The notes under the pieces were generated by a model. That model saw only the letters and a program-made list of their open reading frames with translations, did not search any database and was not told the origin of the DNA. The position numbers were made by a program, and so were the translations under genes. From Bradyrhizobium sp. CCBAU 53421 (lineage in GTDB: Bacteria; Pseudomonadota; Alphaproteobacteria; Rhizobiales; Xanthobacteraceae): DNA of 64,000 bases. The DNA lies in the NCBI RefSeq assembly GCF_015291625.1, contig NZ_CP030047.1, positions 1,860,001 through 1,924,000 of the forward strand, in the 5' to 3' direction. Positions 8,873-17,858 of this stretch are shown piece after piece. Position 1 is the first letter of the stretch. Every line of letters begins with the position of its first letter.

Positions 8873-9982
8873 TCACACCACGATGCTGAGCCGCTTCGCC
8901 GCCCGCGTGATGCCCGTGTACAGCCACCTCGCGCGCGAGTCCTGGAACGCAAAGCTCTCGTCGAACAGCACGACGTCGTCCCACTGCGAGCCCTGCGACT
9001 TGTGCACGGTCAGCACGTAGCCGTAGTCGAACTCGTCATAGGGCTTGCGCTGCTCCCACGGCACGCCCTCGACGCCACCGTCGAAGCATTCGCCGCGCAC
9101 CGAGACCTTGGTGACCTTGTAGCCGAAATCCTCGTCGGGCATCACGCGCATGGTGATGATCTTGGATTTCGACTGCGCGCGCGCCTTGACCCGCCACAGC
9201 CCGCCGTTGAACAGGCCCTTCTTGCGGTTGTTGCGCAGGCAGACCAGCTTGTCGCCGGCGACCGGCAGCGGATCCTCGATGTTCAGCCGCTGCCGCACCC
9301 GCATGTTGTAGGCGCGGCGGGTGTTGTTGCGGCCGACCAGCACCTGGTCGGCGCTCATCACGCGATCCGGATCGAGCTCCTTGCGCGAGACCACCTCGCT
9401 CTCGCCATGGCGGCCGATCTCGAGCTCGCGGCCCTCGCGGATATCCATCGACATCCGCACGATCGGATCGTCCTGCGCCTGGCGGTGCACCTCGGTCAGC
9501 ATCGCGTCCGGCTCGGCGTCGGTGAAGAAGCCGCCGCCCTGGATCGGCGGCAATTGCGCGGGATCGCCGAGCACCAACAGCGGGCAGTCGAACGACATCA
9601 AATCGCGGCCGAGCTCGGCGTCGACCATCGAGCATTCGTCGATCACGATCAGCTTCGCCTTTGACGCCGGCGCGTCGTCCCAGAGTTCGAAGCTCGGCTG
9701 CTCGACGCCGGACTCGCGGGCGCGGTAGATCAGCGAATGGATCGTGGAGGCGCTGTCGCAACCCTTGTTGCGCATCACGAGCGCTGCCTTGCCGGTGAAG
9801 GCCGCGAACTTCACCTCGCCGTCGACGCCCTCGGCGATGTGGCGGGCGAGCGTGGTCTTGCCGGTTCCGGCATAGCCGAACAGGCGGAACACCGGCGGCG
9901 TGCCGCCCTGGCCGGGCTTGGCTTTGAGCCAGTCGGCAACGGCTTTCAGCGCGGAATCCTGATGCGGCGTAAAGGTGGTCAT
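8873..9982 (-). CDS. RecD/Dda-like superfamily 1 DNA helicase
   Basis: The product is a 369-residue SF1 ATP-dependent helicase. Walker A (GYAGTGKTT) lies near residue 36, the Walker B/DEAD-like box is VIDECSMVD, motif III is GDPAQLPP, and the C-terminal UvrD_C_2-type motif is VLTVHKSQGSQWDDVV with a following TGITRA. It is compact, lacking the extra N-terminal domain of full RecD, and so resembles phage T4 Dda and short RecD2-like proteins. It probably unwinds DNA 5' to 3' in repair or recombination. The start at ATG 9982 is placed at MTTFTPHQDSAL; an upstream in-frame start adds ten residues. It diverges from the flavin oxidoreductase gene. Confidence 0.88.
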   Translation of the reverse strand: MTTFTPHQDSALKAVADWLKAKPGQGGTPPVFRLFGYAGTGKTTLARHIAEGVDGEVKFAAFTGKAALVMRNKGCDSASTIHSLIYRARESGVEQPSFELWDDAPASKAKLIVIDECSMVDAELGRDLMSFDCPLLVLGDPAQLPPIQGGGFFTDAEPDAMLTEVHRQAQDDPIVRMSMDIREGRELEIGRHGESEVVSRKELDPDRVMSADQVLVGRNNTRRAYNMRVRQRLNIEDPLPVAGDKLVCLRNNRKKGLFNGGLWRVKARAQSKSKIITMRVMPDEDFGYKVTKVSVRGECFDGGVEGVPWEQRKPYDEFDYGYVLTVHKSQGSQWDDVVLFDESFAFQDSRARWLYTGITRAAKRLSIVV

Positions 9983-10200
9983 GAGCTTTCGGAGGGGTGA
10001 GCGCGCGATCAATAACGCCGCGACTCAGACCATGACAAGCTAACCATTCGTGCGTTCCAATCAAGCGTGCTTCCGCTGCGCGGAATAGGGGTTTCGCCCC
10101 CGAGGCTAGACTTGGTCCGGGCCGCCACTAGACTGCCTGAAAACAACAAGCGGTCGGGACCACAACAAGTGGCCAAGGACCCGACCTTGGGAGTGACGCC

Positions 10201-11406
10201 ATGAAATTCGGCATTTTCTATGAGCTGCAACTGCCGCGCCCCTGGAACGACGGCGACGAGCTCCGCCTCTACCAGAACGCGCTGACGCAATTGGAGACCG
10301 CTGACCGGCTCAACTACGATTACGCCTGGGTCGTCGAGCATCATTTCCTCGAGGAATATTCGCACTCGCCGGCGCCGGAATCCTTCCTCGCCGCTGCGAG
10401 CCAGCGGACCAAGAACATCCGGCTCGGCCACGGCATCTTCCAGCTCACTACCAATCATCCCGCGCGCGTCGCCGAGCGGGTCGCGGTGCTCGATCTGCTC
10501 AGTAACGGCCGCTGCGAGTTCGGCATGGGCGAAAGCGCCTCGATCACCGAGCTGACGCCGTTCGGCCGCGACATGGAGACCAAGCGCGAGGTGTTCGAGG
10601 AGGCGGTCCAAGCGATCTTCCCGATGTTCACCAAGGTCGGCACCGAGCATCACGGCAAGTATTTCGATATCCCGCTGCGCAATGTCGTGCCGAAGCCGGT
10701 GCAGAAGCCGCATCCGCCGCTCTGGATGGCGTGCTCGCAGTTGCCGACGATCGAACGCGCCGGGCAGAACGGCTTTGGCGCGCTCGGCTTCCAGTTCGTC
10801 AGCGCCGAGGCGGCGCATGCCTGGGTGCACGCCTATTACAACGCGATCACCAAGCGGCTGAAGAAGCTCGCCGACTACGAGATCAATCCCAACATGGCGC
10901 TGGTCTCGTTCTTCATGTGCGCCGAGACGGATGAAGAGGCGCGCCGGCGCGCCGACGGCGCGACCTTCTTCCAATTCGCGCTGCGTTATTACGGCCAGGC
11001 GCAGAACCGGCAGCGCCCGGCACCCGGCACCGTCAATATGTGGGACGAGTACAACAAGTGGAAGCGCGAGAATCCGGAGGCGCAGGAGGCTGCGCTGCGC
11101 GGCGGCCTGATCGGCTCACCTGAAACATTGCGCAAGAAGCTGCGGCGCTTCCGCGCCTCGCATATCGATCAGGTGATCCTGCTCAACCAGGCCGGCAAGA
11201 ACACGCATGAGCATATCTGCGAGTCGCTCGAATTGTTCGGGAAAGAGGTGATGCCGGAGTTCCAGCACGATCCCGAGCACGATGCCTGGAAGAAGGGCGT
11301 GCTCGACGGCTCGATCCAGCTCGAGGAGATCGACACCCAGGCATTCTCGGATCGCTATGGTAAACTCGCGGTCAATGTCGGCCCGAAGACCGCAGCCGCG
11401 GGCTGA
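10201..11406 (+). CDS. LLM-class flavin-dependent oxidoreductase (luciferase-like)
   Basis: This 401-residue bacterial-luciferase-like protein shows MKFGIFYELQLP at the N-terminus, the VVEHHFLEEY segment, LGHGIFQLTTNHPARVAE, and the DLLSNGRCEFGMGES motif typical of F420/FMN-dependent LLM oxidoreductases. The substrate is unknown. GGGAG precedes the ATG with good spacing. It lies just before the alkanesulfonate operon but is separated from it by a strong terminator, so it is a distinct unit, although it may also act on sulfur-containing organics. Confidence 0.88.
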   Translation: MKFGIFYELQLPRPWNDGDELRLYQNALTQLETADRLNYDYAWVVEHHFLEEYSHSPAPESFLAAASQRTKNIRLGHGIFQLTTNHPARVAERVAVLDLLSNGRCEFGMGESASITELTPFGRDMETKREVFEEAVQAIFPMFTKVGTEHHGKYFDIPLRNVVPKPVQKPHPPLWMACSQLPTIERAGQNGFGALGFQFVSAEAAHAWVHAYYNAITKRLKKLADYEINPNMALVSFFMCAETDEEARRRADGATFFQFALRYYGQAQNRQRPAPGTVNMWDEYNKWKRENPEAQEAALRGGLIGSPETLRKKLRRFRASHIDQVILLNQAGKNTHEHICESLELFGKEVMPEFQHDPEHDAWKKGVLDGSIQLEEIDTQAFSDRYGKLAVNVGPKTAAAG

Positions 11407-11489
11407 TCGATTCCTGCGCAGCGACCTCGCGATCGCGTGAAGAAAATAATTCGCTACGCGCGACCTGCGCCTTGAACGAAACGGCACGC

Positions 11490-11526
11490 GCGATGCCTGC
11501 ACCGAAGTGCAGGCATCGCTATTTTT
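11490..11526 (+). terminator. Strong rho-independent terminator
   Basis: A perfect 13-bp stem (GCGATGCCTGCAC paired with GTGCAGGCATCGC) with a CGAA tetraloop is followed by TATTTTTG. It closes the flavin oxidoreductase gene about 84 bases after its stop and insulates the ssu operon. Confidence 0.92.
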
Positions 11527-11621
11527 GTGCGGTGCTCGACAGCTTCATTCGCGCGCCCCATCATCCTGACAATTCATGATCGCGCGTTGAGACACGCGCT
11601 TGATCGTCAGGAGTTTTTGGA

Positions 11622-12572
11622 ATGAAGCGTCGTGAGTTCCTCCAGCTGTCGCTCGCTACAGCCGCCTCCGTTGCGCTGTCACGGAATGCGCAGGCGCAAG
11701 CGGACGCGAAGGAAATTCGTATCGGCTACCAGAAGAACGGCGTGCTCGTCATCACGCGCCAGCGCGAAGCCTTGGAAAATCATTTCAAGCCGCAGGGCAT
11801 CAGCGTGAAATGGGTCGAGTTCTCTTCGGGTCCGCCGATGATGGAGGCGATGAATGTCGGCAGCGTCGATTACGGCGCGGTCGGCGATTCCCCGCCGATC
11901 TTCGCGCAGGCCGCGGGCGCGGCCATTGTGTACGCCGCGGCTCAGCCCATCATGAACGGCTCGGGCATCCTGGTGCCGCAGAATTCGGCAATCAAGGACA
12001 TCGCCGAGCTCAAGGGCAAGCGCGTCGGGTTCACCAAGGGATCCAGCGCGCATAACGTCGTGATCCAGACGCTGGAGAAGGCCGGGCTCACTTACGACGA
12101 CATCACGCCGGTCTACCTGACGCCACCGGACGCCGGCCCCGCTTTTGCCAATGGCGGCATCGATGCCTGGGCGATCTGGGATCCGTACTTTGCAATCGGC
12201 GAGACCAGGCAGAACGGCCGCATTCTGGTCAACAGCCGCGACGTCACCAAGACCAACGCGTTCTACATCGCCAACCGCGACTTCGCGCGGAATCGCGGTG
12301 CGATCCTGCAGCAGATCGTCGATGTCACGGCATCGACGGCGAAATGGGCAGAGGCGCATCCCGATGACGTCGCGAAATCGCTGGCCGCGGTCACCGGCGT
12401 GCCGCTGGATATCCAGACCATCGCGGCAAAGCGCGCCGGCTTCTCGGTCGGCCCCGTGACCGACGACATCATCGCGACCCAGCAGGGCGTCGCCGATCGC
12501 TTCTTCAAGCTTGGCCTGATTCCGAAACAGATCGCGATCCGCGACATCGTCTGGCGCAACCCCCAGACCTGA
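11622..12572 (+). CDS. ssuA: Aliphatic sulfonate ABC transporter, substrate-binding protein (copy 1, Tat signal)
   Basis: The product has 316 residues of the SsuA/TauA/NrtA type. The N-terminus MKRREFLQLSLATAASVALS carries a twin-arginine motif, so it is probably exported folded through Tat. The mature part shows the family segments [49 protein letters not shown] and WAIWDPYFA. It should bind alkanesulfonates in the periplasm and hand them to SsuC/SsuB. It is the first gene of a six-gene operon, and AGGAG lies just upstream. The tandem second copy has a different export signal. Confidence 0.9.
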   Translation: MKRREFLQLSLATAASVALSRNAQAQADAKEIRIGYQKNGVLVITRQREALENHFKPQGISVKWVEFSSGPPMMEAMNVGSVDYGAVGDSPPIFAQAAGAAIVYAAAQPIMNGSGILVPQNSAIKDIAELKGKRVGFTKGSSAHNVVIQTLEKAGLTYDDITPVYLTPPDAGPAFANGGIDAWAIWDPYFAIGETRQNGRILVNSRDVTKTNAFYIANRDFARNRGAILQQIVDVTASTAKWAEAHPDDVAKSLAAVTGVPLDIQTIAAKRAGFSVGPVTDDIIATQQGVADRFFKLGLIPKQIAIRDIVWRNPQT

Positions 12573-12612
12573 TCGGCGTGCGTTTGGTCATTTCAATGCA
12601 GAGGAATTTCCC

Positions 12613-13566
12613 ATGACGCGTTTGTTCCGGCGCTGGGTCGCCCGCGCGGTGCTGTCGGTCAGCATCGTCGCCGCCACAGTCGGCGCCTCTTACGGCCAGG
12701 AGAAGGTCGTCCGCATCGGCTATCAGAAATACGGCAAGCTGGTGCTGCTGAAGAGCAAGGGCTCGCTCGAGGAGAAGCTGAAGTCGGCCGGCTATAAGGT
12801 GGCGTGGACCGAGTTTCCGTCCGGGCCGCCGCTGCTCGAAGCGCTCAATGTCGGCGCGATCGATTTCGGCAACACCGGCGAGGCGCCGCCGATCTTCGCG
12901 CAGGCTGCCGGAGCGCCGATCCAGTACGTTGCCTACGAGCCGCCGGCGCCGAAGGGCGAGGCGATCCTGGTGCCGAAGGACAGCCCGATCAAGTCGGTCA
13001 CTGACCTCAGAGGCAAGAAGATCGCGCTGAACAAGGGCTCCAACGTCCACTACCTCCTGGTGAAGGCGTTGGAGAAAGCCGGCGTCAAATATTCCGAGAT
13101 CGAGCCGGTGTTCCTGGCGCCGGCCGACGCGCGTGCGGTGTTCGAGCGCGGTGCGGTCGATGCCTGGGTGATCTGGGATCCGTTCCAGGCCGCAGCCGAA
13201 GCTGCGACCGGCGCCCGCACCGTTGTCGACGGCACCGGCGTCGTCGCCAACTATCAGTTCTACTTCGCCTCGAGGAAGTTTCTGCAGGCCGATGCGAAGA
13301 TCGTCGAGCTCGTGCTGGCGCAACTGGGCGAGGTCGATGACTGGGCCAAGGGCGATATCCACGCCGTCGCCGAGCAGCTGGCGCCGAGCATCGGCCTGTC
13401 GGTGCCGGTGGTCGAGGTCGCGTTGAAGCGGCAGGCCTACGGCATCAAGCCGGTCACCGACAGCGTGATCGCGGATCAACAACAGGTCGCCGACGCGTTC
13501 TTTGCGCTCGGCCTGATCCCCAAACAAATCAAGATTTCCGACGTCGCATGGAGGCCGGGCACGTGA
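12613..13566 (+). CDS. ssuA: Aliphatic sulfonate ABC transporter, substrate-binding protein (copy 2, Sec signal)
   Basis: The product is a 317-residue paralogue of the preceding gene with the same landmarks: [50 protein letters not shown] and [18 protein letters not shown]. The N-terminus ([25 protein letters not shown]) is a Sec-type signal peptide. GAGGAA precedes the ATG. Two receptors in one operon suggest different substrate preferences for one permease. The stop codon overlaps the GTG start of ssuD, indicating translational coupling. Confidence 0.9.
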   Translation: MTRLFRRWVARAVLSVSIVAATVGASYGQEKVVRIGYQKYGKLVLLKSKGSLEEKLKSAGYKVAWTEFPSGPPLLEALNVGAIDFGNTGEAPPIFAQAAGAPIQYVAYEPPAPKGEAILVPKDSPIKSVTDLRGKKIALNKGSNVHYLLVKALEKAGVKYSEIEPVFLAPADARAVFERGAVDAWVIWDPFQAAAEAATGARTVVDGTGVVANYQFYFASRKFLQADAKIVELVLAQLGEVDDWAKGDIHAVAEQLAPSIGLSVPVVEVALKRQAYGIKPVTDSVIADQQQVADAFFALGLIPKQIKISDVAWRPGT

Positions 13567-14729
13567 GCACCCCAACCAACGCCAACATCCTCTGGTTCCT
13601 GCCGACCCACGGCGACAGCCGTTATCTCGGCACGTCGATCGGCGGCCGCGAGGTAAACTTCAACTATCTGCGCCAGATCGCGCAGGCCGCCGATCAGCTC
13701 GGCTATTACGGCGTGCTGCTGCCGACCGGGCGTAGCTGCGAGGACTCCTGGGTGGTGGCGTCAGCCGTCGCGCCTTGGACCGAGCGCCTGCGCTATCTCG
13801 TGGCGGTCCGGCCCGGCCTGCAGTCGCCGAGCGTCGCCGCCCGCATGACAGCGACTTTGGACCGGCTGTCGAACGGCCGTCTGCTGATCAACGTCGTCAC
13901 CGGCGGCGATCCGATCGAGAACAAGGGCGACGGCATCTTCCTCGATCACGACGAGCGCTACGCGGTGACGCGCGAGTTCCTCAACGTCTACAGCGACCTC
14001 TTGGCCGGCAAGACGGTCAATGTCGAAGGCAAGCACATCCGGATCGAGGACGGCCGCCTGCTGTTCAATCCGGTGCAGTCGCCGCGGCCGCCGCTCTATT
14101 TCGGCGGCTCGTCGGACGCCGGCATCGACGTCGCGGTCGACACCGTCGACAAATACCTGACCTGGGGCGAGCCGCCGGCGCAGGTCGCCGAGAAGATCGC
14201 CAAGGTGAAAGCCGTTGCGGCGCAGCGCGGCCGCAAGCTCTCGTTCGGCATCCGCCTGCACGTGATCGTGCGCGAGACCAATGCGGAGGCTTGGAAGGCC
14301 GCCGACGAATTGATCCAGTACGTCACCGACGACACCATTGCCACCGCCCAGAAGATCTTCTCCCGGATGGATTCGGTCGGCCAGCAGCGTATGGCGCAGC
14401 TGCATGGCGGACGGCGCGACAAGCTCGAGATCAGCCCGAACCTCTGGGCCGGCGTTGGCCTCGTGCGCGGCGGCGCCGGCACTGCGCTGGTCGGCGATCC
14501 CGAGACCGTCGCCGCCCGGATCAAGGAGTACCAGGACGTCGGCGTCGATACCTTCATCATGTCGGGCTATCCGCACCTCGAGGAAGCCTATCGCTTCGCC
14601 GAGCTGGTGTTCCCGCTGCTTTCGCTCGAACACGGCAACAACGTGACGCCGATCCGGGTCAACACCGGGCCGTTCGGCGAGACCATCGGCAACGAATTCC
14701 GTCCGCAGAAGCAGGCATCGCAATCATGA
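13563..14729 (+). CDS. ssuD: FMNH2-dependent alkanesulfonate monooxygenase
   Basis: The product has 388 residues. It oxidises alkanesulfonates with FMNH2 and O2, releasing sulfite and an aldehyde, which lets the cell use sulfonates as a sulfur source. SsuD-type motifs are present: [15 protein letters not shown] at the N-terminus, [20 protein letters not shown] and the YFGGSSDAG region. The GTG at 13563 is chosen because it overlaps the upstream stop (GTGA) and has GGAGG eight bases before it; the in-frame ATG at 13548 has no such signal. The ATGA overlap at the 3' end couples it to ssuC. Confidence 0.94.
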   Translation: MSTPTNANILWFLPTHGDSRYLGTSIGGREVNFNYLRQIAQAADQLGYYGVLLPTGRSCEDSWVVASAVAPWTERLRYLVAVRPGLQSPSVAARMTATLDRLSNGRLLINVVTGGDPIENKGDGIFLDHDERYAVTREFLNVYSDLLAGKTVNVEGKHIRIEDGRLLFNPVQSPRPPLYFGGSSDAGIDVAVDTVDKYLTWGEPPAQVAEKIAKVKAVAAQRGRKLSFGIRLHVIVRETNAEAWKAADELIQYVTDDTIATAQKIFSRMDSVGQQRMAQLHGGRRDKLEISPNLWAGVGLVRGGAGTALVGDPETVAARIKEYQDVGVDTFIMSGYPHLEEAYRFAELVFPLLSLEHGNNVTPIRVNTGPFGETIGNEFRPQKQASQS

Positions 14730-15532
14730 GTCTCATTGACAGTCTTCCGGGCGTCGGCGCGCCCAAGCTACCGAAGGTCGACGGCCTGATCCCCTGGATC
14801 GTGCCGCTCGCGATCGTGCTGGTCTGGCAGCTCGCCTGCGTCACCGGTTTCGTGCCCTCGCGGGTGTTGCCCGCGCCGACCGACGTCGCGCTCGCCGGCT
14901 GGAAGCTGCTGCTCTCGGGCGAACTGGTTCGCAACATCTGGGTCAGCTTCTGGCGCGCCTCGATCGGCTTTGTGATCGGCGGCGGCATCGGCTTTGCCTT
15001 CGGCCTTGCCAACGGGCTGTCGCAGCTGTCGGCGAAGCTGACCGACACCACGCTGCAGATGGTGCGCAACATCCCGCATCTGGCGCTGATCCCACTCGTC
15101 ATCCTGTGGTTCGGCATCGACGAGTCGGCGAAGCTCTTTCTCGTGGCGCTCGGCGTGTTCTTCCCGATCTATCTCAACACGCTGCATGGCATCCGCACCG
15201 TCGATCCGCAGCTGATCGAGATGGGCCGCATCTACGGAATGACCGATGGCGAGCTGTTCCGCCGGGTGATCTTCCCGGGCGCGCTGCCCTCGATCTTCGT
15301 CGGACTGCGCTTTGCGCTCGGCATCATGTGGCTGACCCTGATCGTCGCCGAGACCATCGCGGCCTCGTCGGGCCTCGGCTACATGGCGATGCAGGCGCGC
15401 GAGTTCATGCTGATCGACGTCGTCGTGCTCTCGATCCTGATCTACGCCCTGCTCGGCAAGCTAGCCGACAGCGCCTCGCGGGCGCTGGAGCGGCTGACCC
15501 TGTCGTGGCACCCCGCCTTCCAGAAGAAGTGA
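14726..15532 (+). CDS. ssuC: Aliphatic sulfonate ABC transporter permease
   Basis: The product has 268 residues and is a BPD_transp_1-type permease of the SsuC/TauC/NrtB group. About six membrane segments are visible, with the EAA-loop region around [31 protein letters not shown], which contacts the ATPase. The start ATG overlaps the ssuD stop (ATGA at 14726-14729). It forms the inner-membrane channel served by SsuB and the two SsuA proteins. Confidence 0.94.
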   Translation: MSLIDSLPGVGAPKLPKVDGLIPWIVPLAIVLVWQLACVTGFVPSRVLPAPTDVALAGWKLLLSGELVRNIWVSFWRASIGFVIGGGIGFAFGLANGLSQLSAKLTDTTLQMVRNIPHLALIPLVILWFGIDESAKLFLVALGVFFPIYLNTLHGIRTVDPQLIEMGRIYGMTDGELFRRVIFPGALPSIFVGLRFALGIMWLTLIVAETIAASSGLGYMAMQAREFMLIDVVVLSILIYALLGKLADSASRALERLTLSWHPAFQKK

Positions 15533-15534
15533 GA

Positions 15535-16386
15535 ATGAGAATGCAAGAAGCGCTTCGTTTCCAGTCTGTCGATGCCGAGCCGGTCGACCGTGCCGACATC
15601 GTCGCGAAGCCGCGGCATTTGCGGCGCGTCGCGGAAGGGCCGGCCCGCGGTCTGTCGCTGACCATCCGCGGCCTGCGCAAGGCGTTCGGCGACAATGAGG
15701 TGCTGCGCGGCATCGACCTGCACATCCCCGCCGGCCAGTTCGTCGCGATCGTCGGCCGCAGCGGCTGCGGTAAGAGCACGCTGCTGCGCCTGATCGCCGG
15801 CCTCGACGCGCCGACGGCGGGCAGCATCGCCTTCGGTGAGGAACCCCGGGCGCAGGACGTCCGCGTCATGTTCCAGGAGCCGCGCCTGCTGCCCTGGGCG
15901 CGGGTGCTGTCCAATGTCGAGGTCGGGCTGGGACGCGAGCGCGCGTCGGCGGATGCGCAGGCGCGCGCCGAGCGGGCGCTGGTCGAGGTCGGCCTCGGCG
16001 ACAAGCGCCGAGAGTGGCCCTCGGTGCTGTCAGGTGGCCAGAAGCAGCGCGTGGCGCTGGCGCGGGCGCTGGTCAGCCAGCCGCGCGTGCTGGCGTTCGA
16101 CGAGCCGCTCGGCGCGCTCGATGCGCTGACCCGCATTTCGATGCAGCAATTGCTGGAGCGCGTCTGGCGCGACCAGGGCTTTACCGCGATCCTGGTGACG
16201 CACGATGTTGCCGAGGCGGTCGCGCTCGCCGACCGCGTGCTGGTCATCGAGGACGGCCGGATCGCCGAGGATGTCACGATCGACCTGCCACGGCCGCGCC
16301 GACGCGGCTCGGCCGAGCTCGCCGCGCTGGAGGGCGAGATCCTGAAGCACCTGCTCGAGGGCAGCGAAGACACATCCGATCTGTGA
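15535..16386 (+). CDS. ssuB: Aliphatic sulfonate ABC transporter ATPase
   Basis: The product has up to 283 residues; the alternative ATG at 15541 removes two. The ABC motifs are complete: Walker [11 protein letters not shown]-loop [10 protein letters not shown], signature [15 protein letters not shown], Walker [13 protein letters not shown] and H-loop LVTHDVAEA. An N-terminal extension of about 38 residues precedes the ABC core. It begins two bases after the ssuC stop. It powers sulfonate uptake. Confidence 0.94.
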   Translation: MRMQEALRFQSVDAEPVDRADIVAKPRHLRRVAEGPARGLSLTIRGLRKAFGDNEVLRGIDLHIPAGQFVAIVGRSGCGKSTLLRLIAGLDAPTAGSIAFGEEPRAQDVRVMFQEPRLLPWARVLSNVEVGLGRERASADAQARAERALVEVGLGDKRREWPSVLSGGQKQRVALARALVSQPRVLAFDEPLGALDALTRISMQQLLERVWRDQGFTAILVTHDVAEAVALADRVLVIEDGRIAEDVTIDLPRPRRRGSAELAALEGEILKHLLEGSEDTSDL

Positions 16387-16393
16387 GGTCGCT

Positions 16394-16984
16394 ATGAATT
16401 CCGTCGTCCGCAATGTTTCGATCGAGCCCGCGGTAGCGGCCGATGAATTCCGTGGCGCGATGCGCCATCTCACCGGCGGCGTCAGCGTCATCACCGCCGG
16501 CCGCGGCAAGGAGATCTCGGGAATGACGGTGACGTCGGTGTCGTCGCTGTCGGTCGAGCCGCCGTCACTGATCGTCAGCATCAACCGCGCTGCCTCCTCG
16601 TGGCCGCTGATCGCGCGCCACGGCGTGTTCGGCGTCAACATCCTGACCGCGGATCAGCTCGACATCGCCGAGCGCTTTACCGGCAAGGGCGGCCTGAAGG
16701 GGGCAGAGCGCTTCACCGGGGCCGAATGGACGACGCGGGCCTCGGGCGTGCCGCTATTGGTCGGAGCGCTGGCGGCGATCGACTGCGAGGTCGAGGAGGT
16801 CATCGAGCGCCATTCGCACGCGATCGTCATCGGTCGCGTGCTCGACGTGATCGCATCGGAACGCACCGCCGCGCTGGCGTATTGGCACGGCGAATATGTC
16901 GCGATCGACCGTAACGAAGACGCCGCGCGGCTGGCCGAGGTCAGCCTGCCGTCACGTCACGTCCACGCCCGGAGCGCGCGCTAG
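16394..16984 (+). CDS. Flavin reductase (FMN reductase partner of SsuD)
   Basis: The product has 196 residues of the flavin_reduct family (HpaC/ActVB-like fold), with FRGAMRHLTGGVSVITAG at the start, GMTVTSVSSLSVEPPSLIVSINR in the flavin site, and GVFGVNIL. It is not a homologue of E. coli SsuE, which is a flavodoxin-like protein, but its place as the last gene of the ssu operon, seven bases after ssuB, indicates that it supplies FMNH2 to SsuD. GAGG precedes the ATG. Confidence 0.9.
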   Translation: MNSVVRNVSIEPAVAADEFRGAMRHLTGGVSVITAGRGKEISGMTVTSVSSLSVEPPSLIVSINRAASSWPLIARHGVFGVNILTADQLDIAERFTGKGGLKGAERFTGAEWTTRASGVPLLVGALAAIDCEVEEVIERHSHAIVIGRVLDVIASERTAALAYWHGEYVAIDRNEDAARLAEVSLPSRHVHARSAR

Positions 16985-17010
16985 CGCGCTCTGCTGGGCC
17001 GGATCGGCCG

Positions 17011-17388
17011 TCAGATGACTGCGCTCAGCGACGCCGGGCTGTCGATGATCACAGTGCTGCCGCGGACGCCACCCCATACGGCCTGGATGGTCTGAGCCGC
17101 ATTGTCCAGCGGAATGCCGACGACGAGCGTGGTCGGGATACGGCCAAAGCTCGACGGGGTCTCGTTATAGGTGAAGCTCGCGACGACAGGCGAGACCTTG
17201 CCATTGATGGTGACGCCGAACATGCCGCCCGGAATATCGGTGCCGGTGGCGTAGGGATTCGGAACGTTGAGCGTAATGATCGCGGTGGTGCCGACGCCCT
17301 CCGGGATCGTCAGGCTGAGGCCTTGTATCGGGGTGAAAGTGCCGGAGTTGGTGGACAGGGTGCCGGCGGTCTGCGCGTAAAGGGCCAT
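17011..17388 (-). CDS. Beta-rich small protein of unknown function
   Basis: The product has 125 residues with alternating hydrophobic and Thr/Ser residues, many Gly/Pro turns and no cysteine, so probably all-beta (MALYAQTAGTLSTNSG, LSLTIPEGVGTTAIITLNVPNP, GTDIPGGMFGVTINGK, TIQAVWGGVRGSTVIID). There is no signal peptide. GGAGAG lies just before the ATG at 17388; the longer frame adds a Cys/Phe-rich stretch that is unlikely to be coding. It is convergent with the ssu operon, 26 bases away. I do not recognise a family. A lectin- or tail-fibre-like fold is only a guess. Confidence 0.7.
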   Translation of the reverse strand: MALYAQTAGTLSTNSGTFTPIQGLSLTIPEGVGTTAIITLNVPNPYATGTDIPGGMFGVTINGKVSPVVASFTYNETPSSFGRIPTTLVVGIPLDNAAQTIQAVWGGVRGSTVIIDSPASLSAVI

Positions 17389-17521
17389 ATCACTCTCCAG
17401 TTGTCGAAATATAAAAGCGCAATAGGAGATTGAATAAGGCAACTGGCCGCAAGATTCAAGCGATCAGCGGCGAAGCCGGCCGGCGCGGCATGTTGGCCGT
17501 GGCGCTTGCGCGGCAAGCACA

Positions 17522-17627
17522 CTAAAGCGCGATGAGATTGGGTCGAATCGGCATCGCGCTTTAGCTCCTTGTTTGAGCATGATCTTGTCGGAAAGCCGCT
17601 TCACACTTTTCCGGATCATGCTCTAAA
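17522..17627. repeat. Dispersed palindromic repeat, copy 2 (composite)
   Basis: Two hairpins stand side by side: TAAAGCGCGATG...CATCGCGCTTTA (about 17523-17564) and GAGCATGATC...GATCATGCTC (about 17574-17624), the latter enclosing GGAAAGCCGCTTCACACTTTTCC. The second hairpin shares its core with the elements at about 5940 and 34860. I recall this composite as a typical Bradyrhizobium intergenic repeat. It fills most of the space between two small genes. Confidence 0.85.
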
Positions 17628-17659
17628 AGCCGCAGATGTATTGGAGACGTGACGGTTTG

Positions 17660-17815
17660 ATGAAGCGCGTGGGAACCTGGCTGTTCTACCTCGTCGGCGC
17701 AATCGCCGTCGCTTATCTTGCGCTCTATGCCTATGTGACGTTCACCGGCCGCGACATCACGCCGGGCGATCCGATCCGGATCTTCCGCAAGCCCGACGCG
17801 CCCAACTATTCGTGA
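17660..17815 (+). CDS. Small single-pass membrane protein
   Basis: This short gene encodes 51 residues beginning MKRVGTWLFYLVGAIAVAYLALYAYV and ending KPDAPNYS. One N-terminal membrane anchor (about residues 7-27) is followed by a short, probably periplasmic, tail with Asp, Pro and Arg (GRDITPGDPIRIFRKP). A strong hairpin terminator follows at once, supporting a real transcription unit. The function is unknown. It converges on flbD. Confidence 0.65.
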   Translation: MKRVGTWLFYLVGAIAVAYLALYAYVTFTGRDITPGDPIRIFRKPDAPNYS

Positions 17816-17824
17816 GGCCGGGCA

Positions 17825-17856
17825 AGCGGCGGAGCCTTCTCCGCCGCTTTTCTTTT
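17825..17856 (+). terminator. Rho-independent terminator
   Basis: A perfect 10-bp stem AGCGGCGGAG / CTCCGCCGCT with a CCTT loop is followed by TTTCTTTTTC. It ends the 51-residue gene, and the flbD stop codon lies just beyond it on the other strand. Confidence 0.9.
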
Positions 17857-17858
17857 TC

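Noticed and set aside
13775..14725. Open frame continuing upstream of ssuC through ssuD
   Set aside because: The Arg-rich translation is the out-of-frame shadow of ssuD; the real ssuC start is the ATGA overlap at 14726.
17011..17388. Tail-fibre or phage origin for the beta-rich protein
   Set aside because: No other phage gene is nearby and the similarity is only in general composition.
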